Shown in pieces: positions 34,282 through 46,205 of a stretch of 64,000 nt of DNA. This DNA comes from Aselliscus stoliczkanus (taxonomy: Eukaryota; Chordata; Mammalia; Chiroptera; Hipposideridae). The translations under genes and the position numbers were made by a program. The notes under the pieces were generated by a model, which saw only the letters and a program-made list of their open reading frames with translations, ran no database searches and was not told where the DNA came from. How positions within the stretch are numbered: position 1 is the stretch's first letter; each line of letters begins with the position of its first letter. The stretch spans positions 154,531,523 through 154,595,522 of the forward strand of contig CM066730.1 of the NCBI GenBank assembly GCA_033961575.1, in the 5' to 3' direction.

Positions 34282-34500
34282 TCCAGTTTATTCTTTAGTG
34301 CCTTGATTTCACTGGCTGCCAACCTATCTAGCCTACAGCTAGTAAACAAAGAGGCATCACAGTTGTTTCTCCCCACATTTTTACCCTCACACCCATCCTG
34401 GCAGCAGTTCTTCCACATATATGGAAACATACACAGATGCAAACATGAATACTGTCCTAACACACCCAACAAGGAGGCACTGTTGAAATGGAATTCTCAC

Positions 34501-34563
34501 CTTTGCAGGTGTGGTATCCGTTTACACTGCCTACAGAGCTTCCTACAGAGGGCAGTATGGAAC
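34501..34563 (-). CDS. MACF1: MACF1 63 bp linker exon (symmetric phase 1/1)
   Basis: 63 bp, phase 1 at both ends. Acceptor CTTCTGCTCAG|GTTCCATAC, donor CAAAG|GTGAGA. Translation across the junctions gives GSILPSVGSSVGSVNGY then HTCK, a Gly/Ser/Val-rich, non-helical linker between spectrin repeats, which I recall from the human protein. Because it is 21 codons exactly and symmetric, skipping it would preserve frame; it is a good cassette-exon candidate. It sits alone between introns of 926 bp and 3.6 kb. Confidence 0.88.
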
Positions 34564-35499
34564 CTGAGCAGAAGGACAGAGAGACAAACAGGGCAAGACA
34601 AACGTGTTAGGAATACACAGAGGCACTGATTTTATTCTCTGGCACTCACTTTAAGCTCAGATCAGGAAGTTAACACAGCACAAGACAACATACTCATGGA
34701 AAGAGACAAATCATTTTGGCTGCCAGGCAACGAAGTGTCACTTGCGGTGTTTCAGCTCCGTAGCAGTGATGATTCCTAATCCTTTCTAGAGGAAGTCCAA
34801 ATTCCCTTCGTAAATCTCCTACCTGAATTCTTTGGACCCTGCCCTAATTTTGTGAAGTACCAGTAAAATGATTAAGTTTTTAGAATGTTATTTGACATAC
34901 TTTGAAATGAGGGTTTATAATAAAGCCAAAAAGGTTCAACTTTAACATCAATGTCCTTCAACATAATAAATATTAACAATAAATGCAATCAAGGACATAA
35001 AGAGCAGCATTCTTTTAATAGTCATTAAAATGAGTCCTTATATCGTGTCAAAAGGAAGAGTCCCTATCTTTTCTCTCATGACTTTCTCCTCCCCTTCCTC
35101 CATAAGAAAACAGAAATTGTATTCACCAGTAAATTTGGCTCATAAACATTCCCATGAATTCTGCTTTGGGCCTTTGGTTCTGTTTCTAATTACTTCTAAT
35201 TACCACAATTTCATCTAGATTCTCCCCAAGTTGATCCCTTGTATTTCAGGAGTGTCCCAAGTTAAGTAAAAACTAGATCACATAATAATAAAGATTATAC
35301 AGAAATCTGAAGAATATTCCTGATATAATATTACAATAAAAAGACAGAAGAAGACTCTCATGTACATTGATTTCAAAGTGGAAAATGTCATGTGCAAGGT
35401 TATATTAAAAATAGTGGTTACAAATTTTTACATGGTAACATTATTGTATTTTGAATTTAAAAAATGGATCAAACAGAAAGATCATATTCCATCACAGTG

Positions 35500-35725
35500 T
35501 GGTGACAGCCCAAAGAAACTGGGCTCGTAATCAGGAGAAGACGGTCCTAGTCAAGGCTGTCACTACCTCCTATGAGAGTCTTACTTAATCTATGGACACT
35601 TGTCAGCTTCTTCCCTAGGATACGAAGCTAATACTTCCTATTCTGTCAACTCTCAGGGGGTTACTACAGAGCGGTAGTGAGGTAATGTATGTGAAAGCAC
35701 TTTATGGAAAAAGAGAGCTACACAA
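35500..35725 (+). mobile_element. MIR SINE
   Basis: AAACTGGGCTCGTAATCAGG, CTTAATCTATGGACACTTGTC and GGTAATGTATGTGAAAGCAC follow MIR in forward orientation, diverged. Confidence 0.5.
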
Positions 35726-35967
35726 ATGTAAGGAGCTGGAATAGTCACAGTTTTTCAGAGTTAGAATAGAACTTTGAAAACACTCAAGCTAGTGATTTTC
35801 AAACTGATTTTTAAAGTACCTAAGGGGTGTTTCTTTAGGGGCTTTGTAAATGTTTGGTTTAAATGTATTATTCAGAATATATTTCTAACTGCTTAGGCAT
35901 GGCAATAAGACATGCATATTCAATTACGTTCAACCACATATTAACCCACTAGATAGAACCAATTTGT

Positions 35968-36321
35968 AGTTGTCCCTTCATAACCACCGGGAACTGGTTC
36001 TAGGACCCCCACAAATACCACAATCTGAGGATGCTCAAGTCCTTTGTATAAAATGGTACATAGTATTTGCATATAACTTACCCACACCATTCCGTACACT
36101 TTAAATCATCTCGATTACTTATAACACCTAATACAGTGTAAATGCTATGTAAATAGTTGTTATACTGTATTGTTAAAAAGTCTACATACTCAGTACAGAT
36201 GCAACCATTATAGGTCTAAGTACATAGTACATGGCAGAAACAATGTAACATTTTTTTCTGAATATTTTCTACCTGCGGTTGGATAAATCACATATATGAA
36301 TACTGAGGGCCAACTGTATGC
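35968..36321 (+). mobile_element. TcMar-Tigger (MER8-like) element
   Basis: Contains GATGCTCAAGTCCTTTGTAT, AAATGCTATGTAAATAGTTG and GAGGGCCAACTGTATG, typical of a Tigger-derived non-autonomous family. A short related fragment recurs at about 36928-36975. Confidence 0.65.
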
Positions 36322-37124
36322 TGCTTTTTGGCGCAGAATAAAGAAGCTCCTTACCTTTATACATACATTTAAGGTTCTTTTTGAGTGTTATTGATTGGAA
36401 GGTAGCAGCTTTTCACTACTACGTTATAAAATTCAAACCTATACATACATGTCCACTCATGTACAAAGAAAAACATCTATAGCACATTAGCACATGTGTA
36501 TTACATTAAATAAAATGTCAAAAAAGGACAAGGCTAAAAAAAAAAAAAAGAAAGGTTGAGGCACATCTTCTCAGAATAGTCTTTCATCAGAGTAGAATTG
36601 TGTAATAAAGAATTCTTAACATTTTAGGTAATGATGGTGTTGGGTTACAGACAGTTTTTGTCCTCAATGATAGTTTTAGGTGTTTCCTATGTTTAAGAAA
36701 AAAAAATTGTGAGCTCTCATTGAATATTGTTGGTGAATTAACTTTGAAACAAGAATTTCTTATTACATCACTTTCAAACTTCTAGCTCTGTTTAATTGAA
36801 GAGTATTCTGAGATGGTAAAGTGAACTTTTAAAAACATTTCTCAAAATTTGCAACTTTTTCTGGATACAATGAAGAAATAAGTCAAATAATGAAGCTATC
36901 TTTTTTTTATTTATGAAGACAGTCTCAAGTCCCTTGGATAAAATGGGGTACTATTTGCATATATTCTCTTTAATGGATTTCATAATACTAAAAATTAACT
37001 TATAAGGGAAATTTATGCCAAGAAAATATCATTTTGTTTTATGCAGTAGAGTTGTATATAAGATTTAATTAAAAAAGAAAAAAAGATTCAAGTGCTTTAA
37101 AAAGTTTGAAAAACACTGATCTAG

Positions 37125-37352
37125 TCCGGCAGTCAGAAAGCTATAGCCTACACTAGCCCAAATCTGACCCTCTGTCTATTTCTGTACATAAAGTTTGATT
37201 GGAACACAGCCACACCCATGCATTTATATATTGTCTGTGGTTGCTTTTGTGCTACAATGGCAGAGGCATATAGACGTGATAGAGACCACATGGTCTGCAA
37301 GCCTAAAGTATTTATTATCTGTCCCTTTATAAAAAAAGTTTGACAGCTCCTG
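37125..37352 (+). mobile_element. hAT-Charlie (MER58-like) element
   Basis: Diverged copy of the same family: AAAGTTTGATTGGAACACAGC, CATTTATATATTGTCTGTGG, AAGTATTTATTATCTGTCC, ending near GACAGCTCCTG. Confidence 0.65.
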
Positions 37353-38135
37353 ATGTAGCCACACACTAAGTTACTGAACTTAGAGGTTTATGTGTTAGAA
37401 TATAAGAATCACCAGCTCCCTGAAATGTTGTCAATATTTTAAATAATTAAATATTGGACTCAACTCAATATTGAACTTCTGTGTAGTTCCAAGAGATCTT
37501 TAAACTTTAGGATACAGTAGAAAAGTAGCCTTTCTCAGGAGGAAAAAACAAAGTAAATGTTTCCTTTATTATTTAAGTGACTATAGAAATACAAAAACAT
37601 AGTCTGGTAATAAAACCTATGAGATACCAATTAACACCACCAAGTGACTGAGCTCATAATAGATGTGTTGGAATGACTTAATTCACAGCCAGGGCTTATT
37701 CATGTATCTAGGTCCAATCTTTGTATTCACTTCCAAGAAATGTGCCAGTCCCTAGTGTACCAATACTGACTCCTAAATATTTAGCCTCTCCCAAGATACT
37801 ACACTTATACCATCCAGGGCTGACCCCAATATAAAGATGACGCATAGCCACAAAAAAGACGTATTTCTCAAGCTAGAAAATCCTACTTTTAATCCTATGT
37901 TCATTTTACAGTTCTAAGTGGCCAACTAGTCACTTTACTTCTTCCCATCACAAGAAAGAATTCTGCAAAATGGAGCAATGTTATTAGCAAATGAAAAGTA
38001 GATCAGGTGGAAGAGGGAAGATACTTCATGGACCCCCCCTTTCTTCTCGTTTCCAGCCTTGATTCTGACTTTTATTAGATAAGTCAAAGCAAAGAATGAG
38101 GTTTATTCATGATATGTTTCAGAGCCTGCACTCAC

Positions 38136-38253
38136 CTGTTTTGGCTTGGGAATCAGGTGCTGTGATCTCCATGATGAGATTTTCTAAAGACGTGCCTTTG
38201 CAATTGATTTCTTCTACCAAAGTTCCCTTACTTGCCCAGTCATCTAGGAGACC
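38136..38253 (-). CDS. MACF1: MACF1 rod exon, spectrin repeat part
   Basis: 118 bp, phase 0 in, phase 1 out. Acceptor TTCTTTAAACAG|GGTCTC, donor ACAG|GTGAGT. It encodes GLLDDWASKGTLVEEIN through NLIMEITAPDSQAKT plus the first base of a Gly codon. The Trp in LLDDWAS and the following helix are spectrin-like. It precedes the small optional-looking 63 bp exon. Confidence 0.91.
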
Positions 38254-40055
38254 CTGTTTAAAGAACAAAACAGCTAAATGTAACATCTGGGAGCTTTCTC
38301 CTCGTAAATAGGGACCCCTGTTTTTCTATATACTTCCTAAAGTTTTGATAAGAGTTAAAAAGACCATCCTCATATATTCAGCCATTTCAAGATCTTAGCT
38401 TAACCACACAAGGTTTGGAAGAATAATACCCTGGCATAATCAGGACCTTCTCATCCATCCATCCAATGTTTATTGAGCATTTACTATAGGCCAGGCATTA
38501 TGCTAAACTTTATGCTAAAATAAGACAATCACACAGTTTCAAAAACCAAGAATTCAGATTATCAGTTGCATTATAAAACGATAAATGATATTACAGAAGT
38601 ACGGACAGTCAGTAAACTCTGAGAGCATGAGAAGAGACACATCTAACTCTGGCTAGAGGGAGGAAAGCTTTGAGTGGCCAAAGGGAACAGCATGCATGTA
38701 AAAAATAAAGGAAAATGGTCATTGGAGAGTAAAATGAGGAGCTAAATACTGAGATGTAGAGAAATACCCAGAATCATAGGCTACACTTTACATTTTCAAG
38801 GGAAATTTATATTGGGTTTGAAGTCAGAGCTCTCACTTTCACAGGAAGCCATGAGGAAACAACGGTTTCTTCTCTAACTAGACTAAAGTACCAGGTCACA
38901 CTGTCTCTAAGATGTGGACGTCTGCCCGGTAGTAAGATTTTACTCCTCTCAAAGCAGAAACACCATCCTAGCCTTCAACCCCTTCCTCCACACTGAACTT
39001 CTCTGATAATCTACATAGTTTGCTTTTGACCTGAAGCTACAGAGCAAGACCCAGAGCTATGAACATTTAGCAAGTTCATGCTGCCTAACTTCAAACTGAA
39101 CCTTATCAATTCACAGCTGTTAATTCTTTTATTAATCACTCTTGACTCAAAAGGGCCACAGTTCCCAAACTATGCACTGACTCACGGATATTTTACATTT
39201 TTGAAGGAAATACAGCGACATCTGTTGGACACCGTATGAACAACTACTATTAAGTTGTTGGCCCTGACCCATTAGCACATGAGGTTTTTCTATTGTTGTT
39301 TTTGGCTTTGTGCTGCCATGAAAAATTTCTTGAAACATTAAGGGTACTGTGAACCAAGAAACTGGGGAACCTCTGTCCCAGGGAATTCCCCACAGCAAAT
39401 GCTCCTGGCACTCTCTCTCTCTCTGTGAAAACAATAGAACTCTTCTCTTTCATCAGCTCAAGATAAATCCTGCTTTACTAAGACAATAAGGATGAATGCA
39501 TGAGTTCGTTGCAGGCTGGTTTCAACGATGAAAGAAAGAGATGTATTGGAGGTACAAGCAGAGGCCGATGACGACAAATCAAAGATGGTACAGAGGGACT
39601 CTGCAGAGGATGGGAAAAGGTGTACCCTGAAGGTATCTTCCAACCATCTGATTCTAACTTTTCCTGTATTCGCCATAGTACTAGTTCTTATCTCTTTGAT
39701 TTTGTGATCATACATTTAGTCACTTGCTCACATATACTTGTCTAATTCTCAAACATACAATGAGAGTTTCAGCTTCTCAAGGATTGGGCTTTGACAACTG
39801 TCTTTTTTATGACCCACCATGGCATGAGAGGCATCCAAAAACCAGCTGAAACTTCATAGGTGTTATTCCCAGATGATGATGATGATTTTGGTTTTCTAAA
39901 TAGGAGACGTTTTGGTGCTCGTGCTTGGGTAGGGGTAGATGGGAATTTCTATTCTGATGCAGATAACAATTTCTCATATCACTCCCCCATCACAGTTGGA
40001 GATATGTCTATACATGCTTCTAAACTGCGGTCTGGAGATCTTTTTGTTCACCTAC

Positions 40056-40212
40056 CTTCAGGTGTTCAATCTGCTTTTCCAGCTCTTCAGTACTCGTAAA
40101 AGTCTCTGTAGGTGGAATACTCCCTTCAGTTTCTTTCAGCCATTTCTGGAAGGTCCTAATCAGCTTCCGGAATTCATCCAGTTGTTCCTGGCAAGATGAT
40201 GCATCTTCCTCT
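40056..40212 (-). CDS. MACF1: MACF1 rod exon, spectrin repeat part
   Basis: 157 bp, phase 2 in, phase 0 out. Acceptor TCTTCACTGACAG|AGAGG, donor AAG|GTAGGT. After the shared Arg it reads EEDASSCQEQLDEF, with helix-A Trp in FQKWLKETEG, to EKQIEHLK. A SINE (40275-40385) lies about 60 bp upstream of its acceptor in transcript sense. Confidence 0.91.
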
Positions 40213-40274
40213 CTGTCAGTGAAGACGTTTTGTTATATACTTGCCAGACTAAATTACGTAAAGAAGCCAATTTG

Positions 40275-40385
40275 TGGGGTCGGCCAAGTGGCGCGGTGGT
40301 TAAACGCTGGCTTGGGAAGCCAGTGGCCCTGGTTCGGGTCCCATATATGAGGGCCAGTGACACTACCCTCAAAAAAAAAAAAAAA
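40275..40385 (+). mobile_element. tRNA-derived SINE (CYN-like)
   Basis: Forward copy (GTCGGCCAAGTGGCGCGGTGG… CACTACCCTC and an A-run). Flanked by 11 bp AAGCCAATTTG / AAGTCAATTTG. Close to the acceptor of the exon at 40056-40212. Confidence 0.9.
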
Positions 40386-41603
40386 AAGTCAATTTGAACT
40401 AACACTAGGTTCCTTATGGATCTCTAGGCATCAGTTTCCTAACAGGGCCTTTCTCTCCCATCATCTTTTCCACAGCGGCTTTGGCTCAACAACCACACGT
40501 AATGTAGGAGAACATCAAACTAAGGAATCTGTTGTTCTTGTTTGGACATTTCTGGGGAAAGCAGCCTTCAATCGTACTCTCGGCTAAAGTGAAAGAGAAA
40601 AACTACAGGGAGCCCGCTATTAGGTCCCACGATACAACGGAAAGAGTGCAGGCTTTGGATCCCAAGTCCAGCTCTGCTACTTTTTAGGCATTTGACTCTT
40701 TCAAGGCCTAATTCAAATGCTAGCTCCTTTAGCAAGAAAGATGCTAAAAGTGATGCTCTGCAAAGTTAGGGTAAGTACACTGATGAATAAAATAAATCAA
40801 TGAGAAAGGAGGAATCAATTTGGAATTCAGTTTTAGAAATGGCCACATCTATGAGACTTCAAGCCAGAGACCCTGGTTCCTCACACAGCTAAAAGGCCCT
40901 CAGCATAAGGAAGAAAAGCAAAGCCTTCTTGCCTCTGTCCCCCTCCCCTCCACTAAATAACCTGTTGCTTACAGTATTGGTTTGAGCAACCTCTTTCCTC
41001 TGGTCGATAAGGCTGACATCCGCTAAATCAAGATTATATTTATGGCTAAATCAAGAGAAGAAGTCTTATCAAGCTCTTAAACCCATGTGAGGCTTTCTAA
41101 TGGAGGAATTATGGCTTTTCAATGAGCTGATAATCTGGAATCAGCCACCTTTGTCATATATTCCCATGCTTGTCTTAAAAGAAGAATCTAGATACTCCCC
41201 CAAAACAGCAACTTATAATAGATGTGGTCAAAACAAACAGGGTGAGTGCCAACATAAGCCTTAATGGCACCTGGGAAATCTTTTCTTTCTCCTTCAAGTC
41301 CTGCCACAATCCTAGTTGGTCCCCCAAATTTGTTCTCTCTGGTCCAGGTTACCTGGGCTTTTACAGAGAGAGAACTGAGCCCTATTACCAAGAAGGAATT
41401 TATTATCTAGTAATAGAAAAACCACTAAGCATCAAGGAGTTTGGAGAGCTTTGGCTGAAAGAGTGCTTTCCAGTCTCTTACGTCTCAGTAGCGGAGTTCT
41501 TGATGCCATCTTTCTGGCGAAGGAGAAGGAGGGGATAATCACTTTACTCCACAGCAAGAAAAAACAAGTGCTCCAGCACTGACCCACACGTATGAGAACC
41601 CAC

Positions 41604-41770
41604 CTTCCTTTCACCACCTTCTGCAGCTCTGCGAAGTCCATTTTGAGGCTCTGCACCCTGTCCCGCTGCTGGGACAGGCCCAGTGCAAAGCCACAGGCGC
41701 CCAGTTCAGTGACCAGATGCTCAAGAGCATCAAGGTTCTCCTGCTGGTCTTGCATTTCCAGGTTGAGATC
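41604..41770 (-). CDS. MACF1: MACF1 rod exon, spectrin repeat part
   Basis: 167 bp, phase 0 in, phase 2 out. Acceptor TTTACTTAACAG|GATCTC, donor GGAAG|GTGGGT. It encodes DLNLEMQDQQENLDALE to LQKVVKG plus two bases of an Arg codon completed by the next exon. Regular heptads interrupted by a CGFALGL stretch. Confidence 0.92.
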
Positions 41771-42034
41771 CTGTTAAGTAAACAGGAAATGCAGTAAATC
41801 CTCTGGTCCTTATAAATAAACACACACTCCAAGGTGAAAGATATCTAGGCAGCATAAAAGAATGAAAAGAATGCAGGTTTTTGGAGTCAAAAGACTTGAA
41901 ATGCAATCAGGGCTTTCCCACTCATTAGCTGTGATCTTAAGATATTAAACTTCCGTAAGCTTCTATAGTCTACCTCTTCTCCTGTAAAACAGGCAAACAC
42001 ACTCTCTCCACTATTATTTAATACTGCATTGAAG

Positions 42035-42348
42035 ATAGTAGGTATGAGAAAACAACTTGTGGCATAAAAATTTGAAAAAGAGGTAACGGTATATTTTCAG
42101 ATTACATGAAAGTGTATTTATAAAACCCAAGAGAATCAACAATACAACTAATCAAACAATGAAGTAATTCAATAAGGTAGCAAGATATAAAACCAACAGT
42201 GAAAACTTCATTTGCAATAGCAGTATGACAGATACAGTTTTAGGAATCAACTAACAAGAAACATATAATACCTTTATGAATAAAACTTTAAAACACTTCT
42301 GAAAGATGCAAAAGCAGACCTGAGTACATGGAAAGACAGCCATAGAAA

Positions 42349-42384
<36 letters not shown>

Positions 42385-42720
42385 CGCGCACATGCATGTA
42401 TGAATAGGTAAATGTGATGCAACCCAAATAAAAAATACCAACTTTTTTTTTCTAGGACAAAGTTCATATGGAAAAATAAAGTGCAATTATAGCTATGAAA
42501 AATCTTAAAAGGGAAAAAAAAGAATAATTGAGGAAACTAATCCTAGCAGATATTAAAACATACCATAAAGCTTCTATAATTAAAAACAGTATGCTATGGT
42601 ACATGAATAGATAGACCAGCGAAACAGAATGGTGCAGCTATTCCAGGGCTCAAGTTGGCCATTCCTGGGTCTAACGAAGTATATGCATATACTATGACCC
42701 AGCAGTTCTACTCTTAGATA
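42035..42720 (+). mobile_element. Old L1 ORF2 3' fragment
   Basis: Contains degraded L1 ORF2 landmarks: TATTAAAACATACCATAAAG, ACCAGCGAAACAGAATGG, and CTATGACCCAGCAGTTCTAC. Many stops; not functional. Confidence 0.65.
42349..42402. repeat. (TG)n(CG)n alternating purine-pyrimidine tract
   Basis: About 54 bp of nearly perfect alternation: a (TG) run, then about seven CG steps, then CACATGCATGTATG. Such tracts favour Z-DNA. Intronic, inside an old L1 fragment. Confidence 0.95.
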
Positions 42721-43191
42721 TGCATATATGGCTGAGGTAGGTAGTATGCTTTACCAAGTATTCCTAGCTCTGCACCTTCTAGGTACATGGTAGGATTGAT
42801 TATGCTTCACTATAGTCAGGTGTGGTCCAGGGAAACTTATTTTGACTAATGAAAGGTAAATGAACATGATATCCTCTCTTCCCATTGAAGCAATAATCAT
42901 GGAAGCTTTGTCAGGATGAAGTTTCTATCAGCTTGAATCCCTGAGTGACATGATGAACTATAAGCATCCTGCTGATCTGGACTGAACAGGTCGTATGAGT
43001 GAAGATTAAATCTAGGCTATGTTTTTAAAAAACGGACAAACAGTGTGTAGTTTACAGGATGGTTCAATTCTCTAAGATAATGCAGGTCAGGTTTCCGGTA
43101 CACCGACGAACATGTTATGTGCTCAGTAGATGTTGGTCCCCTCCTTGCCCTTCCTTTCCCTATTCTGTCCGTTTGGAAGCTGCATCCTCAC

Positions 43192-43509
43192 CTGGATCTG
43201 CTGGAAGAAATGTGCAATGTCTTGATCTGGCTGATTCCCAGAAGCCAGCATCCGGTTTTTGTTTTCCATGAACTGCTGCAGCTTGTCAGAGAGATGCTCG
43301 AACATCTCTGCCTGGGGCAGCAGCTTCTTCAGGGCGCTCTCCTTCTCCTGCTGCTGTAGACAAAGCTGCTGGAAGCGCTGGCTCACCTCTGCCAGTTTGC
43401 CTTGCAGCACTGCTGCTGTGCTGCTGTCTGCTGTCTCCATGAATCGGGTCACCATCTCGTGGGTGGCCTCCAAGCTGCTCTTCTGCCGAGCAATGTCCTG
43501 CTTCAGTTT
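43192..43509 (-). CDS. MACF1: MACF1 rod exon, spectrin repeat part
   Basis: 318 bp (106 codons), phase 0/0: about one full spectrin repeat in a single exon. Acceptor TTCTTGATGACAG|AAACTG, donor ATCCAG|GTGAGG. It runs from KLKQDIARQKSSLEAT to AHFFQQIQ. The helices carry EMVTRFMETAD and FQQLCLQQQEKESALKK. Confidence 0.94.
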
Positions 43510-43896
43510 CTGTCATCAAGAACACGTCTGTCAGCTCCTGGCTCATTTATTCTAGAATATCTGAGGCACAAACTAATAAACTTCTAATAACTGCAGCTCC
43601 CCTCCCCTAGGAGGGCTGGAGGATTGATTGCAACTGAGCCTTCAGGATACCATCCATCTCATTCCTTTGGTTCTCTAACCCAATCCACCAAATGACTTGG
43701 CTATTGCCACTGTTCAGGTTTAACAATGGCTTAGAAATTGGCTAAAAATATCTTCACACGCATGGATTAGTCATCATCTCTAAGTCTCATTAGAAGATTC
43801 ATGAAACTGAATTCTTCTGATACTTTTTCAAAATGATACAGTTATGGAACACGGCAAACACACCTTTTATGGGAACCCTTGGGGTAGAGGTCTCAC

Positions 43897-44105
43897 CATG
43901 TTAGTGGCCAGGGCTTCCTGGATGACGCCCGATGACAGCGATGCCACCTGCTCCTCTTCCAGGTTTTTTTCAACTTCCTTGATGGACTGTAACAAGCTCT
44001 CCAGGCTTTCCTGGACACTCTGAGATTGGGCAATTGCTTTCTGCAGCAGAGCAGAGCGCTCAGCCAGGCTACAGGAGAGGCTTTGGAAATGGCTAAGTAT
44101 GGAAT
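43897..44105 (-). CDS. MACF1: MACF1 rod exon, spectrin repeat part
   Basis: 209 bp, phase 1 in, phase 0 out. Acceptor TGATTTTCTAG|ATTCCATAC, donor ATG|GTGAGA. It completes the shared Asp codon, then reads SILSHFQSLSCSLAERS and runs to IQEALATNM. A Glu/Leu-rich coiled-coil helix; no Trp in this segment. Confidence 0.91.
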
Positions 44106-44907
44106 CTAGAAAATCAAAGCCATGAGAAGAAAGAGTGAAGACTACCTCTGTGTTGTGCTTTTAAAAAGAACACATTTAAATTGCACATGTTAATTATAAC
44201 AACAGACATCAAGATAAATAGAAGGAATAAACTTACAAGGCATTAGCATTTGGGCCAAATTCAATACACATTATTTATTTAGCATCTACTAAGTGCCAGA
44301 AATCTCTGCCATCAGGAACATGTCTGTTCTAGATGCTGAGGACTGAAAATAATCAAGATAAAGTTGCCTTCAACAAATCTAAGACTAAAAGAGAGCATAG
44401 GCAGAGGAAGGCACATCACGATTAACCCTGGAAATAAAATCCTAAGTCCTTTATTGGTACTAAGAGTACTGTACTGGAGAGGAACGGTTACTTTCTATCC
44501 TTTATTTCTTTTAGGGGATGGTGGTGGTCAGAACTTTATAAAGGAAGTAACTTCTCAGGCTACATCTTGAAACACGACCAAGATTTCATCATAAACACTC
44601 AATGTTATCAGCTAAGCAACAGGAAAAACTTCAGGGGTAAAGCAATGAAGAAATGACTAGTTTATTTGAGCAAGCAAAGAAGTAGTATGTGGCTAGAAGG
44701 CAGAATGTCTAGGGAAAGGAGATTGAGCCAGATGGCAAAGGTCCTTCAATGATGCAAGAATAAAGTTCACTGGAGGGTGAACTACTTATGTTCACTTCCT
44801 CAGCACCCAGCTAGCACCAGATACTTGTATGATACAATGGGATGTATTACAGAATAGAGGTACACACTAGGAATTAAGAGAGCACTACTCGTGTTGCTGC
44901 TTCATAC
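44106..44907. other. MACF1 intron
   Basis: 802 bp. A partial MIR/L2-like stretch near 44255-44330 (TTATTTAGCATCTACTAAGTG); nothing else recognised. Confidence 0.5.
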
Positions 44908-45031
44908 CTGTAGTTTCTTGAACACGCTTGCGGTCTGGCGCTGGTTCTCCTTCAATTTCCATGAGGTCATGAACTACTTTTTGGAGCTTTTCTACAGGTA
45001 CTTGGTGCTCAGCCAATTCTTCCTGCAACTG
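44908..45031 (-). CDS. MACF1: MACF1 rod exon, spectrin repeat part
   Basis: 124 bp, enters at phase 0 and leaves at phase 1. Acceptor TGGACAAGTAG|CAGTTG, donor ACAG|GTATGA. It encodes QLQEELAEHQVPVEKLQ through GEPAPDRKRVQETT, with the first base of a shared Asp codon. It is too short to show as a long open frame, but phase and sequence fit both neighbours exactly. Confidence 0.9.
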
Positions 45032-45287
45032 CTACTTGTCCATAAAAAAGGACAAAAGAAAAATATCTGAGTGAGTAATCAATGTTGGTTCTAGAGATCT
45101 GGAGCTACTAAGCAGCTTTACTGAATAACTCTCAGCTTTTCCAAAGCCACAGATATCAGAATAAAGTGTTTAGGAATCAGATCTTGTCCAAGGCATCCCA
45201 ACCACTGCCTTTAAACCTATACCAGGAATCATTTTGCTTTGGGGTTCTCTAAAAGCAATGCACTTCAACAGCCTGTGTCCGGCTTAC

Positions 45288-45464
45288 CTTTGTTGTTGCA
45301 AGCTGCTGTTGCAGGACCCCGGGGTCAGAGGCAACTGTATCTGAAAGGAGCTTCTTCACCTTGGCCTCACAAGCCTGCATCCAGGCCTGCAGGCTGTCGG
45401 CAGTGCTCTGGAACTGCTGATACTGGCCTAGCAGCATGTTCAGGTGAGAGCCCAATCGTGTACA
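45288..45464 (-). CDS. MACF1: MACF1 rod exon, spectrin repeat part
   Basis: 177 bp, phase 0/0. Acceptor CTCTGGTACAG|TGTACACG, donor AAAG|GTAAGC. It encodes 59 residues from CTRLGSHLNMLLGQYQQ, with Trp in LQAWMQACE, to QQQLATTK. It joins in frame to QLQEELAEH of the next exon, 256 bp away. Confidence 0.93.
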
Positions 45465-46205
45465 CTGTACCAGAGACAGGAGAGAAAGCAGGCTTAGGCA
45501 AGGCCAGGCCAAAGGCAGACGCTTCGTAGGCACAGTTTAAAGGGAGGCCTGGCTTTGTTACAGGGAACTCACTGTGACTAGTCAGGGGCAGTGCTGGGGC
45601 CCATGGACAGATGGGGAGCAAACACCTGCTATGAGTGGGGTCCTCACTGTTTGATCCATATTATTCACTTCAATTTCATTATATACTGGGGAAGATTTAG
45701 TGAGCTGTATGACAAGCCACCAAAGAAGTATACATTAAGTTGCAGGCAGAAATGGGATTGAGACATATAAAAAGTGTTTGGAGGTTAGAGGTATTCATAG
45801 AAAGCACGAGACAGGTAAGAAAAGTTGAGTAGATTCTATACCTTAGGAGCTAAAGGGAGCTCTTTGACAGGGAGGAAGGTAAGGATTTACCCTAGAGGCT
45901 CTATCTAAGAATATGGGCTGTGTACTTGGTGTAAGTTTCCCCTGTGCCATGTCTCTCAGAAGGCCACACCTGCAGGTCAGGATACCGGAAGGCCAGCACC
46001 TCCACCTTCAGCCCTGCAGTGATACTGCTGGGATAAGGCATTAGCCCGTGGGCCTCCTGCATTTTTGTGTAGCTCATAAAGACAAACCAATACACAAATT
46101 AGCTTGCTCACCGTGTCCTCACGTTTCTGAGCCCCAGAAAACACCCATCGTTGTGAGGGCAGCCATGACCATTTCAGCAGAGGCTGCCAGAAGCTTCTCC
46201 CATAC
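45465..46205. other. MACF1 intron
   Basis: 741 bp with no recognised repeat. Open frames across it are incidental. Confidence 0.55.

Larger units (their letters stand above)
33575..34500. other. MACF1 intron
   Basis: 926 bp carrying a forward short SINE (33828-33934) and, about 200 bp on, a reverse long SINE (34142-34281). Confidence 0.7.
34564..38135. other. MACF1 intron
   Basis: 3.6 kb upstream (in transcript sense) of the 63 bp exon. Contains MIR (35500-35725), Tigger-type (35968-36321) and hAT (37125-37352) remnants; otherwise AT-rich and unremarkable. Confidence 0.65.
38254..41603. other. Two MACF1 introns around the exon 40056-40212
   Basis: 1.8 kb and 1.4 kb. A MIR-like end at 38460-38525, a SINE at 40275-40385, and a short CT run at 39413-39423. 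An unassigned, possibly DNA-transposon-like sequence lies at about 39150-39400. Confidence 0.55.
41771..43191. other. MACF1 intron
   Basis: 1.4 kb: a MIR-like piece (about 41870-42030), an L1 fragment with the Z-DNA-type tract, and an unassigned old repeat (about 42735-43010). Confidence 0.6.
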
